Source of the DNA: Pseudomonas weihenstephanensis
Lineage (GTDB): Bacteria; Pseudomonadota; Gammaproteobacteria; Pseudomonadales; Pseudomonadaceae
Length of the DNA stretch: 64,000 bases
NCBI RefSeq assembly: GCF_001043055.1
Contig: NZ_JYLF01000011.1
Coordinates: 83,288-147,287 of the forward strand
Direction of reading: 5' to 3'
How positions within the stretch are numbered: position 1 is the first letter of the stretch; each line of letters begins with the position of its first letter. Made by a program: the position numbers and the translations under genes. The notes under the pieces were generated by a model. That model did no database searches. It was not told the DNA's origin and worked only from the letters and a program-made list of their open reading frames with translations. Shown piece after piece: positions 1 to 8,857 of this stretch.

Positions 1-253
1 GTACCAACCACAAGGTCGAAGGTTGCAAGGTGTCTGACCAACTGCCTGCCATTGCTTGCGTGGTCAGCAATAACCAACAGACTGCGCTGGCCAGCGCCGC
101 ACAGGCCAGTACGCGGCAGACCGTGAGTAACGCCTGATCAACCGCCCTGCTCACCTCACGGCCTGGCAGCAGACACCGAAAGGCACTGGCGCCAAACATC
201 AGCAGTACCGCGGCAAAATGCACAAAACGGCACACCACCATCGGGTCAGGCAT
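1..253 (-). CDS. copD: Copper resistance protein CopD, N-terminal part (cut by window edge)
   Basis: The reverse strand is open from an ATG at 253 to the window edge, giving 84 residues. They begin MPDPMVVCRFVHFAAVLLMF and continue into a second hydrophobic stretch (LLTVCRVLACAALASAVCWL), as expected for the first membrane helices of CopD. The ATG lies 5 bases past the copC stop, so the pair is almost certainly co-transcribed as copCD. CopD proteins are inner-membrane partners of periplasmic CopC in copper uptake or handling. The rest of the protein lies outside the window, so conserved histidines further on cannot be checked. Confidence 0.8.
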   Translation of the reverse strand, partial: MPDPMVVCRFVHFAAVLLMFGASAFRCLLPGREVSRAVDQALLTVCRVLACAALASAVCWLLLTTQAMAGSWSDTLQPSTLWLV

Positions 254-257
254 CAAC

Positions 258-632
258 TCACTGACTCACGGTGAAACGGTACTGCCCCTCGCTTTTGTGG
301 GTATCAACCGACACGGCATGCCACTTCACTTGATAGTCACCGGGGGCTAACGGCGCGGCAGGCGTGACGATCAATACTTTTTTGTCCGTGGGTTCGGTCT
401 TTACGCTGCTCACGGGAACGGGTGCTGCATCGCGACTGATCACAACCTTGGTAAACGCCTGCTCGACCCCTTCGGTGAATTGCAGGAGCAGCTGCGCAGG
501 GCTGGCAACGGTGCTGTCCGCGGCGGGCGTCGACTGTTCGAGATGAGCATGGGCAAACGCAGTCCCCGCACTGGCCATCAGCGCCAGCAGGGCCGTGGCA
601 TTGAAAAGGTTTTTCAGCAGAGTGACCGGCAT
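258..632 (-). CDS. copC: Periplasmic copper-binding protein CopC
   Basis: This 124-residue protein has a signal peptide (MPVTLLKNLFNATALLALMA, cleavage probably after AFA) and one CopC/YobA beta-barrel domain. The mature N-terminus would start HAHLEQSTPAADSTV, placing the copper-ligand His at the start as in known CopC proteins, and the C-terminal VDTHKSEGQYRF motif supplies further Asp/His ligands. The start at 632 is preferred to an upstream ATG at 665 because AGGA lies 7 bases before it and the shorter form begins with a typical leader. CopC carries Cu(II) in the periplasm and works with CopD, encoded just downstream. Confidence 0.9.
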   Translation of the reverse strand: MPVTLLKNLFNATALLALMASAGTAFAHAHLEQSTPAADSTVASPAQLLLQFTEGVEQAFTKVVISRDAAPVPVSSVKTEPTDKKVLIVTPAAPLAPGDYQVKWHAVSVDTHKSEGQYRFTVSQ

Positions 633-741
633 GACAATGTCCTTTGATTGGAAATACGCGGTCATAATACGCGCCTAAGCTCGATGGAGGCGCTGCGCTG
701 CCCACACTGATCGCCTGATCATGATCCGGAGGTTTTTACCC

Positions 742-1287
742 ATGCCCATTCGTCTCAGCTTTGTATGCCACGCCCGCACCCAGGCCCAGCGCCTGGGACG
801 CTTTGCGCTGGATGAACCGGCAGAAGCCAAAAGCCTGGAAAAAGCCACGCAAATGGCCGCTGTTTTGAAGAAGCCCGTGCGTATCCTGTGCGCGCCTGAA
901 ACCCGTGCGTTGCAAACAGCACACGCGTTGGGCGGCGAGATTGAAATCGTGCCCGCGCTGGAGGAGTACGATTTCGGCGATTGGAAAGGCCAGAGCCTTG
1001 CAGACCTGCAAGAGAGCATCCCGCACGTGCTGGCTGACTGGCTCAGCAACCCCAATGCTGCGCCGCACAATGGCGAATCGGTACAGGATTTGTGCCTGCG
1101 CGTGGGCAACTGGCTCGACACGTTTGGCGAAGACGGCCATTTTGCCGTGGTCACTCACCCGTTCGTGATACGCGCCGCCCTCCTGCATGCCTTGGCCGCC
1201 AGCACCGCGTCCTTCAACCTGATCGACATTGAGCCGCTGGCCATCGTCGACCTGCGTTTTAACGGGCGCTGGCGACTGCGATTCTGA
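742..1287 (+). CDS. Histidine phosphatase family protein
   Basis: A 181-residue protein of the histidine phosphatase (phosphoglycerate mutase-like) superfamily. Visible signatures are APETRALQTA (second conserved Arg region), EEYDFGDWKGQSL (conserved acidic/GxW region) and VVTHPFVIRAAL (second catalytic His). The usual N-terminal RHG is replaced by CHART, so the phospho-accepting His is kept but its neighbours differ. The ATG at 742 is preferred over 721 because CGGAGG sits 9 bases upstream. It is divergent from copC and convergent with bkdR. The substrate cannot be told from sequence; relatives include cobalamin-pathway phosphatases, but no cob genes are nearby. Confidence 0.75.
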   Translation: MPIRLSFVCHARTQAQRLGRFALDEPAEAKSLEKATQMAAVLKKPVRILCAPETRALQTAHALGGEIEIVPALEEYDFGDWKGQSLADLQESIPHVLADWLSNPNAAPHNGESVQDLCLRVGNWLDTFGEDGHFAVVTHPFVIRAALLHALAASTASFNLIDIEPLAIVDLRFNGRWRLRF

Positions 1288-1293
1288 GCCGCC

Positions 1294-1782
1294 CTACTCC
1301 TCCAGCACCAACCCGCCCGCCGGTAAGGGCAATGCCGTTTTATAGCGCACTTGCTTAAGGGCGAAGCTGGAGCGGATGTTGGCCACGCCCGGCACTTTAG
1401 TCAGAAAGTCCATCATGAAGCGCTCAAGCGCCTGAATGCTCGGCACCAATACCCGGATCAGATAGTCGGGGTCGCCCGCCATCAAATAGCACTCCATCAC
1501 TTCGGGACGGTCCGAGATCGCCGCTTCGAAATGCTGGAGCGCTTCCTCGACCTGTTTTTCCAGGCTCACATGGATAAACACATTGACGTGCAAGCCCAGC
1601 ATGTCGGCGTCAAGCAAGGTGACTTGTTCGCGAATCAAGCCACGTTCTTCCATCGCCTTGACCCGGTTAAAGCACGGGGTGGGCGACAAGTTGACCGAGC
1701 GCGCAAGGTCCGCATTGGTGATGCGCGCGTTCTCCTGAAGGCGATTGAGAATCCCGATATCCGTTCGATCTAGCTTACGCAT
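1294..1782 (-). CDS. bkdR: Lrp/AsnC-type regulator of the bkd operon, BkdR
   Basis: A 162-residue Lrp-family protein: N-terminal winged helix-turn-helix (LDRTDIGILNRLQENARIT, then LARSVNLSPTPCFNRVKAME) and a C-terminal RAM/AsnC ligand domain with the GDPDYLIRVLVPS signature. It is divergent from bkdA1 across a 206-bp intergenic region, the arrangement of the characterised P. putida bkdR, whose product activates the bkd operon in response to branched-chain amino acids. Length and position agree with that protein. Assignment to BkdR rather than Lrp itself rests mainly on the location. Confidence 0.9.
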   Translation of the reverse strand: MRKLDRTDIGILNRLQENARITNADLARSVNLSPTPCFNRVKAMEERGLIREQVTLLDADMLGLHVNVFIHVSLEKQVEEALQHFEAAISDRPEVMECYLMAGDPDYLIRVLVPSIQALERFMMDFLTKVPGVANIRSSFALKQVRYKTALPLPAGGLVLEE

Positions 1783-1988
1783 GAGACAAAACCACCTGTT
1801 TTTTATGTTTATGCAGAATTCTTATCCTTAATCGCTGCAAAGCACAACGAACTACAGATAAATAATCTTCACTGTCCGGAATATGATTGTTGTAGGACAA
1901 GATCTGCGGGTTTCCCGCAAAGTTCTTGCATGCATTACCTAGCTCCCGCGCCCTAATAATCACGACAAGATCGAGCGTAGAGAAAGCC
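1783..1988. promoter_or_regulatory. Divergent bkdR / bkdA1 control region
   Basis: This 206-bp gap separates the two divergent genes and must hold both promoters. It is markedly AT-rich at 1795-1880 (runs such as TTTTTTATGTTTATG), unlike the GC-rich flanks, which fits the wrapped multi-site binding known for BkdR in P. putida. No individual BkdR site or -35/-10 pair is assigned here. Confidence 0.6.
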
Positions 1989-3224
1989 ATGAATCAAGAC
2001 TATGCACCACTGCGCCTGCACGTTCCCGAACCCTCTGGCCGTCCAGGCTGCAAAACCGACTTCAGCTACCTTCGCCTGACCGACGCCGGTCTGGTGCGCA
2101 AGCCCCCTATCGACGTAGAACCGGCTGACACCGCTGACCTGGCCAAAGGCTTGATCCGTGTGCTTGACGATCAGGGCCAAGCCCTTGGGCCGTGGGCCGA
2201 AGGCGTGAGCAGCGAGGTGCTGCGGGCCGGGATGCGCGCCATGCTCAAAACGCGAATTTTCGACACGCGCATGGTGGTCGCCCAGCGGCAGAAAAAAATG
2301 TCGTTTTATATGCAAAGCCTTGGCGAAGAAGCCATCGGTAGCGCGCAGGCCCTGGCCTTGAACATCGACGACATGTGCTTCCCCACCTACCGCCAGCAAA
2401 GCATCTTGATGGCCCGCGACGTGCCGCTGGTGGACCTGATCTGCCAACTGCTGTCCAACGAACGCGACCCGCTCAAGGGCCGCCAGTTGCCCATCATGTA
2501 TTCGGTCCGCGATTACGGGTTTTTCAGTATTTCCGGCAACCTGGCCACCCAATTCATGCAGGCCGTGGGCTGGGGCATGGCGTCGGCCATCAAGGGCGAT
2601 ACCAAAATTGCTTCGGCCTGGATCGGTGACGGCGCCACCGCCGAGTCCGACTTTCACACCGCCCTCACGTTCGCCCACGTTTACCGTGCCCCGGTCATCC
2701 TCAACGTGGTGAACAACCAGTGGGCGATCTCGACCTTTCAGGCCATTGCCGGTGGCGAGTCCACGACCTTTGCCGGGCGTGGCGTGGGCTGTGGCATTGC
2801 GTCATTGCGCGTGGACGGCAACGACTTCATCGCCGTCTATGCGGCATCGGTGTGGGCCGCAGAGCGCGCACGCCGCAATCTGGGCCCGACGCTGATCGAA
2901 TGGGTCACCTATCGCGCTGGCCCGCACTCCACCTCTGACGATCCTTCCAAATACCGGCCCGCTGATGACTGGAGCCACTTCCCGCTGGGTGATCCGATAG
3001 TTCGCCTCAAACAGCACCTGATTGCCACAGGCAACTGGTCTGAGGAGGAGCACCTGGCCGTCAGCGCAGAACTGGAAGCCGAAATCATCGGTGCACAAAA
3101 AGAAGCCGAGCGTTTCGGCACGTTGGCGGGCGGGCAAATGCCCAGCGCGGCGACCATCTTTGAGGACGTGTACAAAGACATGCCCGAGCACCTGCGCCGC
3201 CAACGTCAGCAATTGGGGTTATAA
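1989..3224 (+). CDS. bkdA1: Branched-chain 2-oxo acid dehydrogenase E1 alpha subunit
   Basis: A 411-residue E1 alpha subunit of the branched-chain keto acid dehydrogenase complex, which decarboxylates the oxo acids from Val, Leu and Ile using thiamine diphosphate. The ThDP motif is visible as GDGATAESDF...NVVNN, and the phosphorylation-loop region reads YRAGPHSTSDDPSKYR as in the family. The ATG at 1989 is chosen because the protein then starts MNQDYAPLRLHVPEPSGRPG, like P. putida BkdA1 (410 aa); a longer frame from 1926 runs into the promoter region. It is the first gene of a four-gene operon with gaps of 4 bases or fewer. Confidence 0.97.
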   Translation: MNQDYAPLRLHVPEPSGRPGCKTDFSYLRLTDAGLVRKPPIDVEPADTADLAKGLIRVLDDQGQALGPWAEGVSSEVLRAGMRAMLKTRIFDTRMVVAQRQKKMSFYMQSLGEEAIGSAQALALNIDDMCFPTYRQQSILMARDVPLVDLICQLLSNERDPLKGRQLPIMYSVRDYGFFSISGNLATQFMQAVGWGMASAIKGDTKIASAWIGDGATAESDFHTALTFAHVYRAPVILNVVNNQWAISTFQAIAGGESTTFAGRGVGCGIASLRVDGNDFIAVYAASVWAAERARRNLGPTLIEWVTYRAGPHSTSDDPSKYRPADDWSHFPLGDPIVRLKQHLIATGNWSEEEHLAVSAELEAEIIGAQKEAERFGTLAGGQMPSAATIFEDVYKDMPEHLRRQRQQLGL

Positions 3225-3228
3225 CCAG

Positions 3229-4284
3229 ATGAACGACAACAATAAAATTCAGATGGAGAACGCCGTGAGCACCAGCACCATGACGATGATCCAGGCCCTG
3301 CGCTCGGCGATGGATGTGATGCTTGAGCGCGACGACAACGTGGTGGTGTTTGGCCAGGACGTGGGCTACTTCGGCGGCGTATTTCGTTGCACCGAAGGCC
3401 TGCAAGCCAAATACGGCAGCTCACGGGTGTTCGATGCGCCGATCTCCGAAAGCGGCATTGTCGGCGCAGCGGTCGGCATGGGGGCCTATGGTTTGCGCCC
3501 GGTGGCCGAGATCCAGTTTGCCGACTACTTCTACCCCGCCTCTGACCAGATCGTGTCTGAAGCCGCCCGCCTGCGTTACCGCTCGGCCGGTGAGTTCATT
3601 GCCCCGATGACCCTGCGCATGCCCTGCGGCGGCGGCATCTACGGCGGTCAGACCCACAGCCAAAGCCCGGAAGCGATGTTCACCCAGGTGTGCGGCCTGC
3701 GCACCGTAATGCCGTCCAACCCTTATGACGCCAAGGGCCTGTTGATCGCCTCTATCGAAAACGATGACCCGGTGATCTTTCTCGAACCCAAACGCCTCTA
3801 CAACGGCCCGTTCGATGGCCACCACGAACGCCCGGTCACGCCGTGGTCCAAACACGCCGCCAGCCTGGTGCCCGACGGCTACTACACGGTGCCACTGGAC
3901 TGCGCCGCGATTGTGCGCCCCGGCACTGAAGTCACCATCCTGACCTACGGCACCACGGTGTATGTGGCGCAAGTGGCCGCCGAAGAAACCGGCATTGACG
4001 CTGAAGTCATCGACCTGCGCAGCCTGTGGCCGCTGGACCTGGACGCCATCGTCAGCTCCGTGAAAAAGACCCGCCGTTGCGTCGTCGTGCACGAGGCCAC
4101 CCGCACCTGCGGCTTTGGCGCCGAGCTGATCGCACTGGTTCAAGAGCACTGCTTCCACTACCTAGAAGCGCCAATCGAACGTGTGACGGGTTGGGACACA
4201 CCCTACCCGCACGCACAAGAGTGGGCCTATTTCCCTGGCCCGGCGCGAGTGGGTGCGGCTTTGCAACGGGTTATGGAGGTCTGA
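3229..4284 (+). CDS. bkdA2: Branched-chain 2-oxo acid dehydrogenase E1 beta subunit
   Basis: A 351-residue E1 beta subunit, partner of BkdA1 in the alpha2beta2 decarboxylase. The transketolase-like pyrimidine domain includes GQDVGYFGGVFRCTEGL and FDAPISESGIVGAAVGMGAYG; the C-terminal half carries VIDLRSLWPLDLDAI and ERVTGWDTPYPHAQEW. The ATG at 3229 gives the family length; an internal ATG at 3253 is possible but would shorten the N-terminus. The stop codon TGA (4282-4284) directly abuts the bkdB start, suggesting translational coupling. Confidence 0.97.
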   Translation: MNDNNKIQMENAVSTSTMTMIQALRSAMDVMLERDDNVVVFGQDVGYFGGVFRCTEGLQAKYGSSRVFDAPISESGIVGAAVGMGAYGLRPVAEIQFADYFYPASDQIVSEAARLRYRSAGEFIAPMTLRMPCGGGIYGGQTHSQSPEAMFTQVCGLRTVMPSNPYDAKGLLIASIENDDPVIFLEPKRLYNGPFDGHHERPVTPWSKHAASLVPDGYYTVPLDCAAIVRPGTEVTILTYGTTVYVAQVAAEETGIDAEVIDLRSLWPLDLDAIVSSVKKTRRCVVVHEATRTCGFGAELIALVQEHCFHYLEAPIERVTGWDTPYPHAQEWAYFPGPARVGAALQRVMEV

Positions 4285-5574
4285 ATGGGTACGCACGTTA
4301 TCAAGATGCCGGACATTGGCGAAGGCATTGCGCAAGTTGAATTGGTGGAATGGTTTGTCAAAGTCGGGGACATGGTCAGCGAAGACCAAGTGGTTGCCGA
4401 TGTCATGACCGACAAGGCCACGGTAGACATCCCCTCCCCTGTGGCAGGCAAGGTACTGGCACTGGGCGGTCAGCCCGGCGAAGTGATGGCCGTGGGCAGC
4501 GAGTTGATCCGCATCGAGGTCGAAGGCGCGGGCAACCTGCGTGAACCCGCGCACCCGGCGGCTGAACCGGCCCCGGCTGGCGCACCAAAAGCGGCGCCAC
4601 AAGCCCGCGTGGAAGTGGCCAGTGTGGCCGCTGCGGCCGCCAAAGCCGCGCCAGCCTGCGCCCCGGCTGCTCGCCCGGCGCCGGTGGCACGCGAAGCCAA
4701 CGAACGCCCGCTCGCCTCGCCTGCGGTGCGTAAACGCGCATGGGATGCAGGCATTGAGCTGCGTTTTGTGATCGGCAGCGGCCCCGCAGGTCGGGTCTTG
4801 CACGATGACCTTGAGGCGTATTTGGCGCAGGACGCCAGCCCCGGCCAGACACCGGCCAGCGGTTACGCCAAGCGCAATGATGAACAGCAGATCCCGGTTA
4901 TCGGCCTGCGGCGTAAAATTGCCCAGCGCATGCAAGACGCCAAGCGCCGCGCCGCGCATTTCAGTTACGTCGAGGAAGTCGACGTCACGGCCCTTGAAGA
5001 ACTGCGCGCCCAGCTCAATCAGAAATGGGGTGACACGCGCGGCAAACTGACCCTGCTGCCGTTTCTGGCCCGCGCCATTGTCGTGGCGCTGCGCGATTTC
5101 CCGCAGATCAACGTGCGCTACGACGACGAAGCGCAGGTCATCACCCGCTTTGGCGCGGTGCACCTGGGCGTCGCGGCGCAGAGCGACAACGGTTTGATGG
5201 TGCCCGTGGTGCGCCACGCCGAAAGCCTGACGCTGTGGGGCGCCGCGGATGAAATCACGCGTCTGGCCAGCGCCGTGCGCACCGGCAAAGCGAGCCGCGA
5301 AGAGCTGTCGGGTTCGACCATCACCCTGACCAGCCTCGGTGCATTGGGCGGTATTGTCAGCACCCCGGTAGTCAACTTGCCTGAAGTCGCAATCATTGGC
5401 GTTAACCGTATCGTCGAGCGCCCGGTGGTGGTTAAAGGCCAGATCGTGATACGCAAAATGATGAACCTCTCCAGCTCCTTCGACCATCGCGTAGTCGACG
5501 GCATGGACGCGGCGCAATTTATTCAGGCCATGCGTGGCTTGCTCGAACAACCTGCCACCTTGTTTGTGGAGTGA
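4285..5574 (+). CDS. bkdB: Branched-chain dehydrogenase E2, dihydrolipoyl acyltransferase
   Basis: A 429-residue E2 core. In order: one lipoyl domain (residues about 1-78) with lipoylated K44 in MTDKATVDIP; an Ala/Pro-rich linker (about 90-145); a peripheral E1/E3-binding domain (ASPAVRKRAWDAGIELRFV); and the acyltransferase domain with catalytic H401 and D405 in SSFDHRVVDGMDAAQF. It transfers the branched acyl group from E1 to CoA. A single lipoyl domain is normal for branched-chain E2. It starts immediately after the bkdA2 stop and its own stop overlaps the start region of lpdV. Confidence 0.97.
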   Translation: MGTHVIKMPDIGEGIAQVELVEWFVKVGDMVSEDQVVADVMTDKATVDIPSPVAGKVLALGGQPGEVMAVGSELIRIEVEGAGNLREPAHPAAEPAPAGAPKAAPQARVEVASVAAAAAKAAPACAPAARPAPVAREANERPLASPAVRKRAWDAGIELRFVIGSGPAGRVLHDDLEAYLAQDASPGQTPASGYAKRNDEQQIPVIGLRRKIAQRMQDAKRRAAHFSYVEEVDVTALEELRAQLNQKWGDTRGKLTLLPFLARAIVVALRDFPQINVRYDDEAQVITRFGAVHLGVAAQSDNGLMVPVVRHAESLTLWGAADEITRLASAVRTGKASREELSGSTITLTSLGALGGIVSTPVVNLPEVAIIGVNRIVERPVVVKGQIVIRKMMNLSSSFDHRVVDGMDAAQFIQAMRGLLEQPATLFVE

Positions 5575-5576
5575 CC

Positions 5577-6965
5577 ATGCTGCCAACTCAACACACCACG
5601 CTGCTGATTATCGGCGGCGGCCCCGGCGGCTATGTAGCGGCGATTCGCGCTGGCCAGTTGGGCATCCCGACGGTGCTGATCGAAGGCCAGTCGCTGGGCG
5701 GCACCTGCCTGAACGTCGGGTGCATTCCGTCCAAGGCGCTGATTCACGTCGCCGAACAGTTCCACACCACTCAGCGCTACAGCGGCAACAGTTCGCCACT
5801 GGGCATTAAAACCGCTGCGCCAAGCCTGGACATCGCGCAGAGCGTGCAGTGGAAAAACGGCATCGTTGACCGCCTGACCACGGGAGTCGGCGCCTTGCTG
5901 AAAAAGCATGGGGTCAAGGTCATTCATGGCTGGGCCAATATTCTGGATGGCAAAGCAGTCGAGGTGGACGGCCAGCGCATTGAGTGCGAGCACTTGTTGC
6001 TGGCCACCGGCTCAACCTCTGTCGAGCTGGCGATGCTGCCCATTGGCGGCGCGATCATTTCGTCCACCGAGGCCCTGAACCCTGACGCGATCCCCAAACG
6101 CCTGACCGTGGTGGGGGCGGGCTACATCGGCCTGGAACTGGGCATTGCATATCGTAAGTTGGGCGCCGACGTCACTGTGGTGGAAGCGCGCGAGCGCATC
6201 CTGCCGACTTATGACATGGAGCTGACACAGCCTGTCGCTGAGTCCCTCAAGGCGCTGGGCATCACCGTGTACCTGGAACACAGCGTCGAAGGCTTCCAGG
6301 CCAGCACGCGTACCTTGTCGATGCGCAATCGCCAGGGCGTAAGCCAGACACTGGAAACCGATCAAGTGCTGGTGGCCGTCGGGCGCCGTCCGCGTACCCG
6401 GGGTTTTAACCTTGAAACGTTGGCGTTGACCATGAACGGTGCGGCCATTGGCGTCGACAATCGCTGCCAGACCAGCATGCGCAACGTATGGGCGATTGGT
6501 GATGTGACCGGGGAGCCGATGCTGGCTCACCGTGCGATGGCGCAAGGCGAAATGGTCGCTGAAATCATCGCAGGCAAACACCGCGAATTCAGCCCTGTGG
6601 CGATTGCAGCGGTGTGCTTTACCGACCCTGAAATCGTGGTGGTGGGCAAAACTCCGACCGAGGCCCAAGCAGCCGGGCTGGATTGTTTGAGCGCCAGCTT
6701 TCCGTTTGCCGCCAATGGCCGGGCCATGTCGCTGGAATCCAAAACCGGCTTCGTGCGGGTTGTCGCGCGGCGTGACAATCACCTGATTGTGGGCTGGCAA
6801 GCCGTGGGGGTTGGGGTCTCGGAATTGTCGACGGCGTTTGGCCAGTCGCTGGAAATGGGGGCCTGCCTGGAAGACATCGCGGGCACCATTCACGCGCACC
6901 CCACCTTGGGCGAGGCGGTGCAAGAAGCAGCCTTGCGTGCGCTGGGGCATGCGTTGCACGTGTAA
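5577..6965 (+). CDS. lpdV: Dihydrolipoyl dehydrogenase of the branched-chain complex (Lpd-Val)
   Basis: A 462-residue E3 flavoprotein that reoxidises the E2 lipoyl group with NAD. It has the FAD dinucleotide fold (LLIIGGGPGGYVAA), redox disulfide C44/C49 in GGTCLNVGCIPSK, NAD fold (VVGAGYIGLELG), AIGDV motif, and the His-Glu dyad region IHAHPTLGEAVQE near the C-terminus. The ATG at 5577, with GGAG 5 bases upstream, is preferred to a GTG at 5571. It is the last bkd gene; its product is the dedicated E3 of this complex. Confidence 0.96.
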   Translation: MLPTQHTTLLIIGGGPGGYVAAIRAGQLGIPTVLIEGQSLGGTCLNVGCIPSKALIHVAEQFHTTQRYSGNSSPLGIKTAAPSLDIAQSVQWKNGIVDRLTTGVGALLKKHGVKVIHGWANILDGKAVEVDGQRIECEHLLLATGSTSVELAMLPIGGAIISSTEALNPDAIPKRLTVVGAGYIGLELGIAYRKLGADVTVVEARERILPTYDMELTQPVAESLKALGITVYLEHSVEGFQASTRTLSMRNRQGVSQTLETDQVLVAVGRRPRTRGFNLETLALTMNGAAIGVDNRCQTSMRNVWAIGDVTGEPMLAHRAMAQGEMVAEIIAGKHREFSPVAIAAVCFTDPEIVVVGKTPTEAQAAGLDCLSASFPFAANGRAMSLESKTGFVRVVARRDNHLIVGWQAVGVGVSELSTAFGQSLEMGACLEDIAGTIHAHPTLGEAVQEAALRALGHALHV

Positions 6966-6983
6966 ACGCCACACACTCGCAGA

Positions 6984-7015
6984 CTGCGCGCTTTTAAAGG
7001 TTGAAAAACGCGCAG
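6984..7015. terminator. Stem-loop between lpdV and the aarF-like gene
   Basis: CTGCGCG (6984-6990) can pair with CGCGCAG (7009-7015), and the CTTTT/AAAAA segments inside can extend the stem. It sits between convergent genes, where a transcription end is expected, but lacks a clear T-run outside the stem, so the call is tentative. Confidence 0.35.
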
Positions 7016-7028
7016 CCTGCCGAGCTTG

Positions 7029-8673
7029 TCAGCCTTTGAAGAGGCTCCACAAAAACGCCAGCAGGCCGCCCAGCGTGGCAAGCCCGGCCAACCAGCCAAT
7101 GGCCGACAAGCCATGCCACACTGGCCCTGCCGCCGCGATTTGCGGGCCAAAGGCGATTAATAGCGCGCTGATCAGCAGCGCCAGCGAGAGCCGCGTAGAA
7201 GCCAGACGTAACGAGCGCTCCAGCTTTTCAATGCCTGGCATGTCGACTTTCAGATCCAGCACGCCGTGCTTAAGGCGATGCACCAGCAACCGGGTCAGTT
7301 TAGGCAAGTCGCCCAACACCCCGCGCCCAAGCTCCAACCCTTCAATGCCAATGCGTTTGGCGACCTTCCAGCTCACTTGCTCACGGAGCATTTTCTCGAC
7401 CGCAGGCTTGGCCGCCGCTACCAGGTCCAGTTCAGGGTCGAGCCGGGTCAATACGCCGTCAGCGGTGATCAAGGCTTTGAACAACACCAAAAGATCGGGG
7501 GGGCAACATGAGGCGATGTTCACGCATCAAGTCGAGAAAGTCCGTGATCAGCGCGCTCATTTTCAACGCCCGCCCGCAGTGGCGCGCCATGTAGTGACGC
7601 GCAGCGCGTTCAATGTGAGTCAGGTCCTGCACCCGCTCACCGCTCCAGTCGATCAAGACCCCGATCAGCGCCTCGGTGCTGCCCTCGGTCAGGGCGCGCA
7701 TAAAGGTCATGACCTCAAAACGTCGACGCTCATCGAGGCGCCCAACCATGCCCAAATCGATGAAACCCACACGGTTATCGCTCATCGCCCGTAAATTGCC
7801 GGGGTGCGGGTCGCCATGAAACAAGCCATCTTCGAGCACCATTTTGATAAACGCGCGCGCGCCGCGTTGCGCCAGCAGCGCTGGATCAAGCCCTTGGGCT
7901 ATCAACGCTTCGCGCTCCAGCGGCGTGAAGCTGGGCAAGAACTGCTGCACCAACAATCGCTGGCTGCTGTAGGCCCAGTAGATGCGCGGGATGACGATAT
8001 TCGGGTCACCCGCAAAGTTATGCGCCACGCTGTCGCCATGCTGGCCTTCCTGAGTGAAGTCCAGCTCCTCCAGCATCGCCCGCGCCAATTGGCGCACCAG
8101 CTGTCGAGGCTGGTAGACGGCCAGCGCTTCATTTTGCTCAAGCAACTGTGCGACGCTTTCCAGCAATTGCAGATCGGCCGTCATCGTGGCGCGCAGCCCC
8201 GGCCGCTGCACTTTGACCACCACCTGATCGCCGTTCAACAAACGTGCGCGGTACACCTGCGCCATCGAAGCGGCCGCCAGCGGCTGGGTCTCAAATTCGG
8301 CAAATACGCGGTCAAGGTCGCAACCCAAATCGTCCAGCACCTGGGCCTCCAATTCGGCCCAGGGCAAGGTCGCAGCGTTGCTGTGCAACGCTTGCAGCTC
8401 TGATACCCACTCGGGCGGCAAGATGTCGCTGCGAGTGGCCAAAATCTGCCCGCACTTGATAAACGTTGGTCCCAACGCCTCGAGCGCCATGCGCAGCCGT
8501 TGCGCCGTGCTGGCGGGCAGCCCGTCACCCGGCTCGGCCGCGACGACGTCATTGAGCAAGCGCCCCAGCCCCAAACGCAGCAGCACGTCCTGCGCGCCAA
8601 AGCGCACCAGCGTGGCCACGATCTGATGAATACGGCGGTGATGCTTCAAGGCGGTCCAGGTGGGTTCAAGCAT
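7029..8673 (-). pseudogene. AarF/UbiB-family atypical kinase, interrupted by one extra base
   Basis: Two reading frames together give one ABC1/AarF/UbiB kinase-like protein of about 547 residues. The first part (8673 down to about 7497) has the family signatures ALGPTFIKCGQILATR (KxGQ motif), VVVKVQRPG (ATP-site Lys), FHGDPHPGNLRAM and FIDLGMVGRL. The second part continues DLLVLFKALITADGVLTRLDP and ends with two membrane helices, as in UbiB. The break is in a run of seven G on the plus strand (7497-7503): six would restore a continuous frame. Total length 1645 is one base over a multiple of three. UbiB-like proteins support ubiquinone handling. Either the gene is broken, phase-variable, or the run is a sequencing error. 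Confidence 0.85.
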
Positions 8674-8857
8674 GGGCACACGTCCTTGGGTCAGGGATTG
8701 AAAGAGCCGGGGCGGCGCTTTCTCCGACCGCGCAGGGCGCAAAACATTCGCATGATTAAAGTCCGCACTTGGCTCAATGCCAAGCCCGCGCAAGCAAACG
8801 CTGTGCGTGATGGCCCAAGACCAGTAGAATCGCGCTCTTTTTTCCAGGGCGCTCGCC

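Noticed and set aside
4162..5586. 474-residue open frame antisense to bkdB
   Set aside because: It is a GC-bias shadow of bkdB, with no ribosome site and no recognisable domain.
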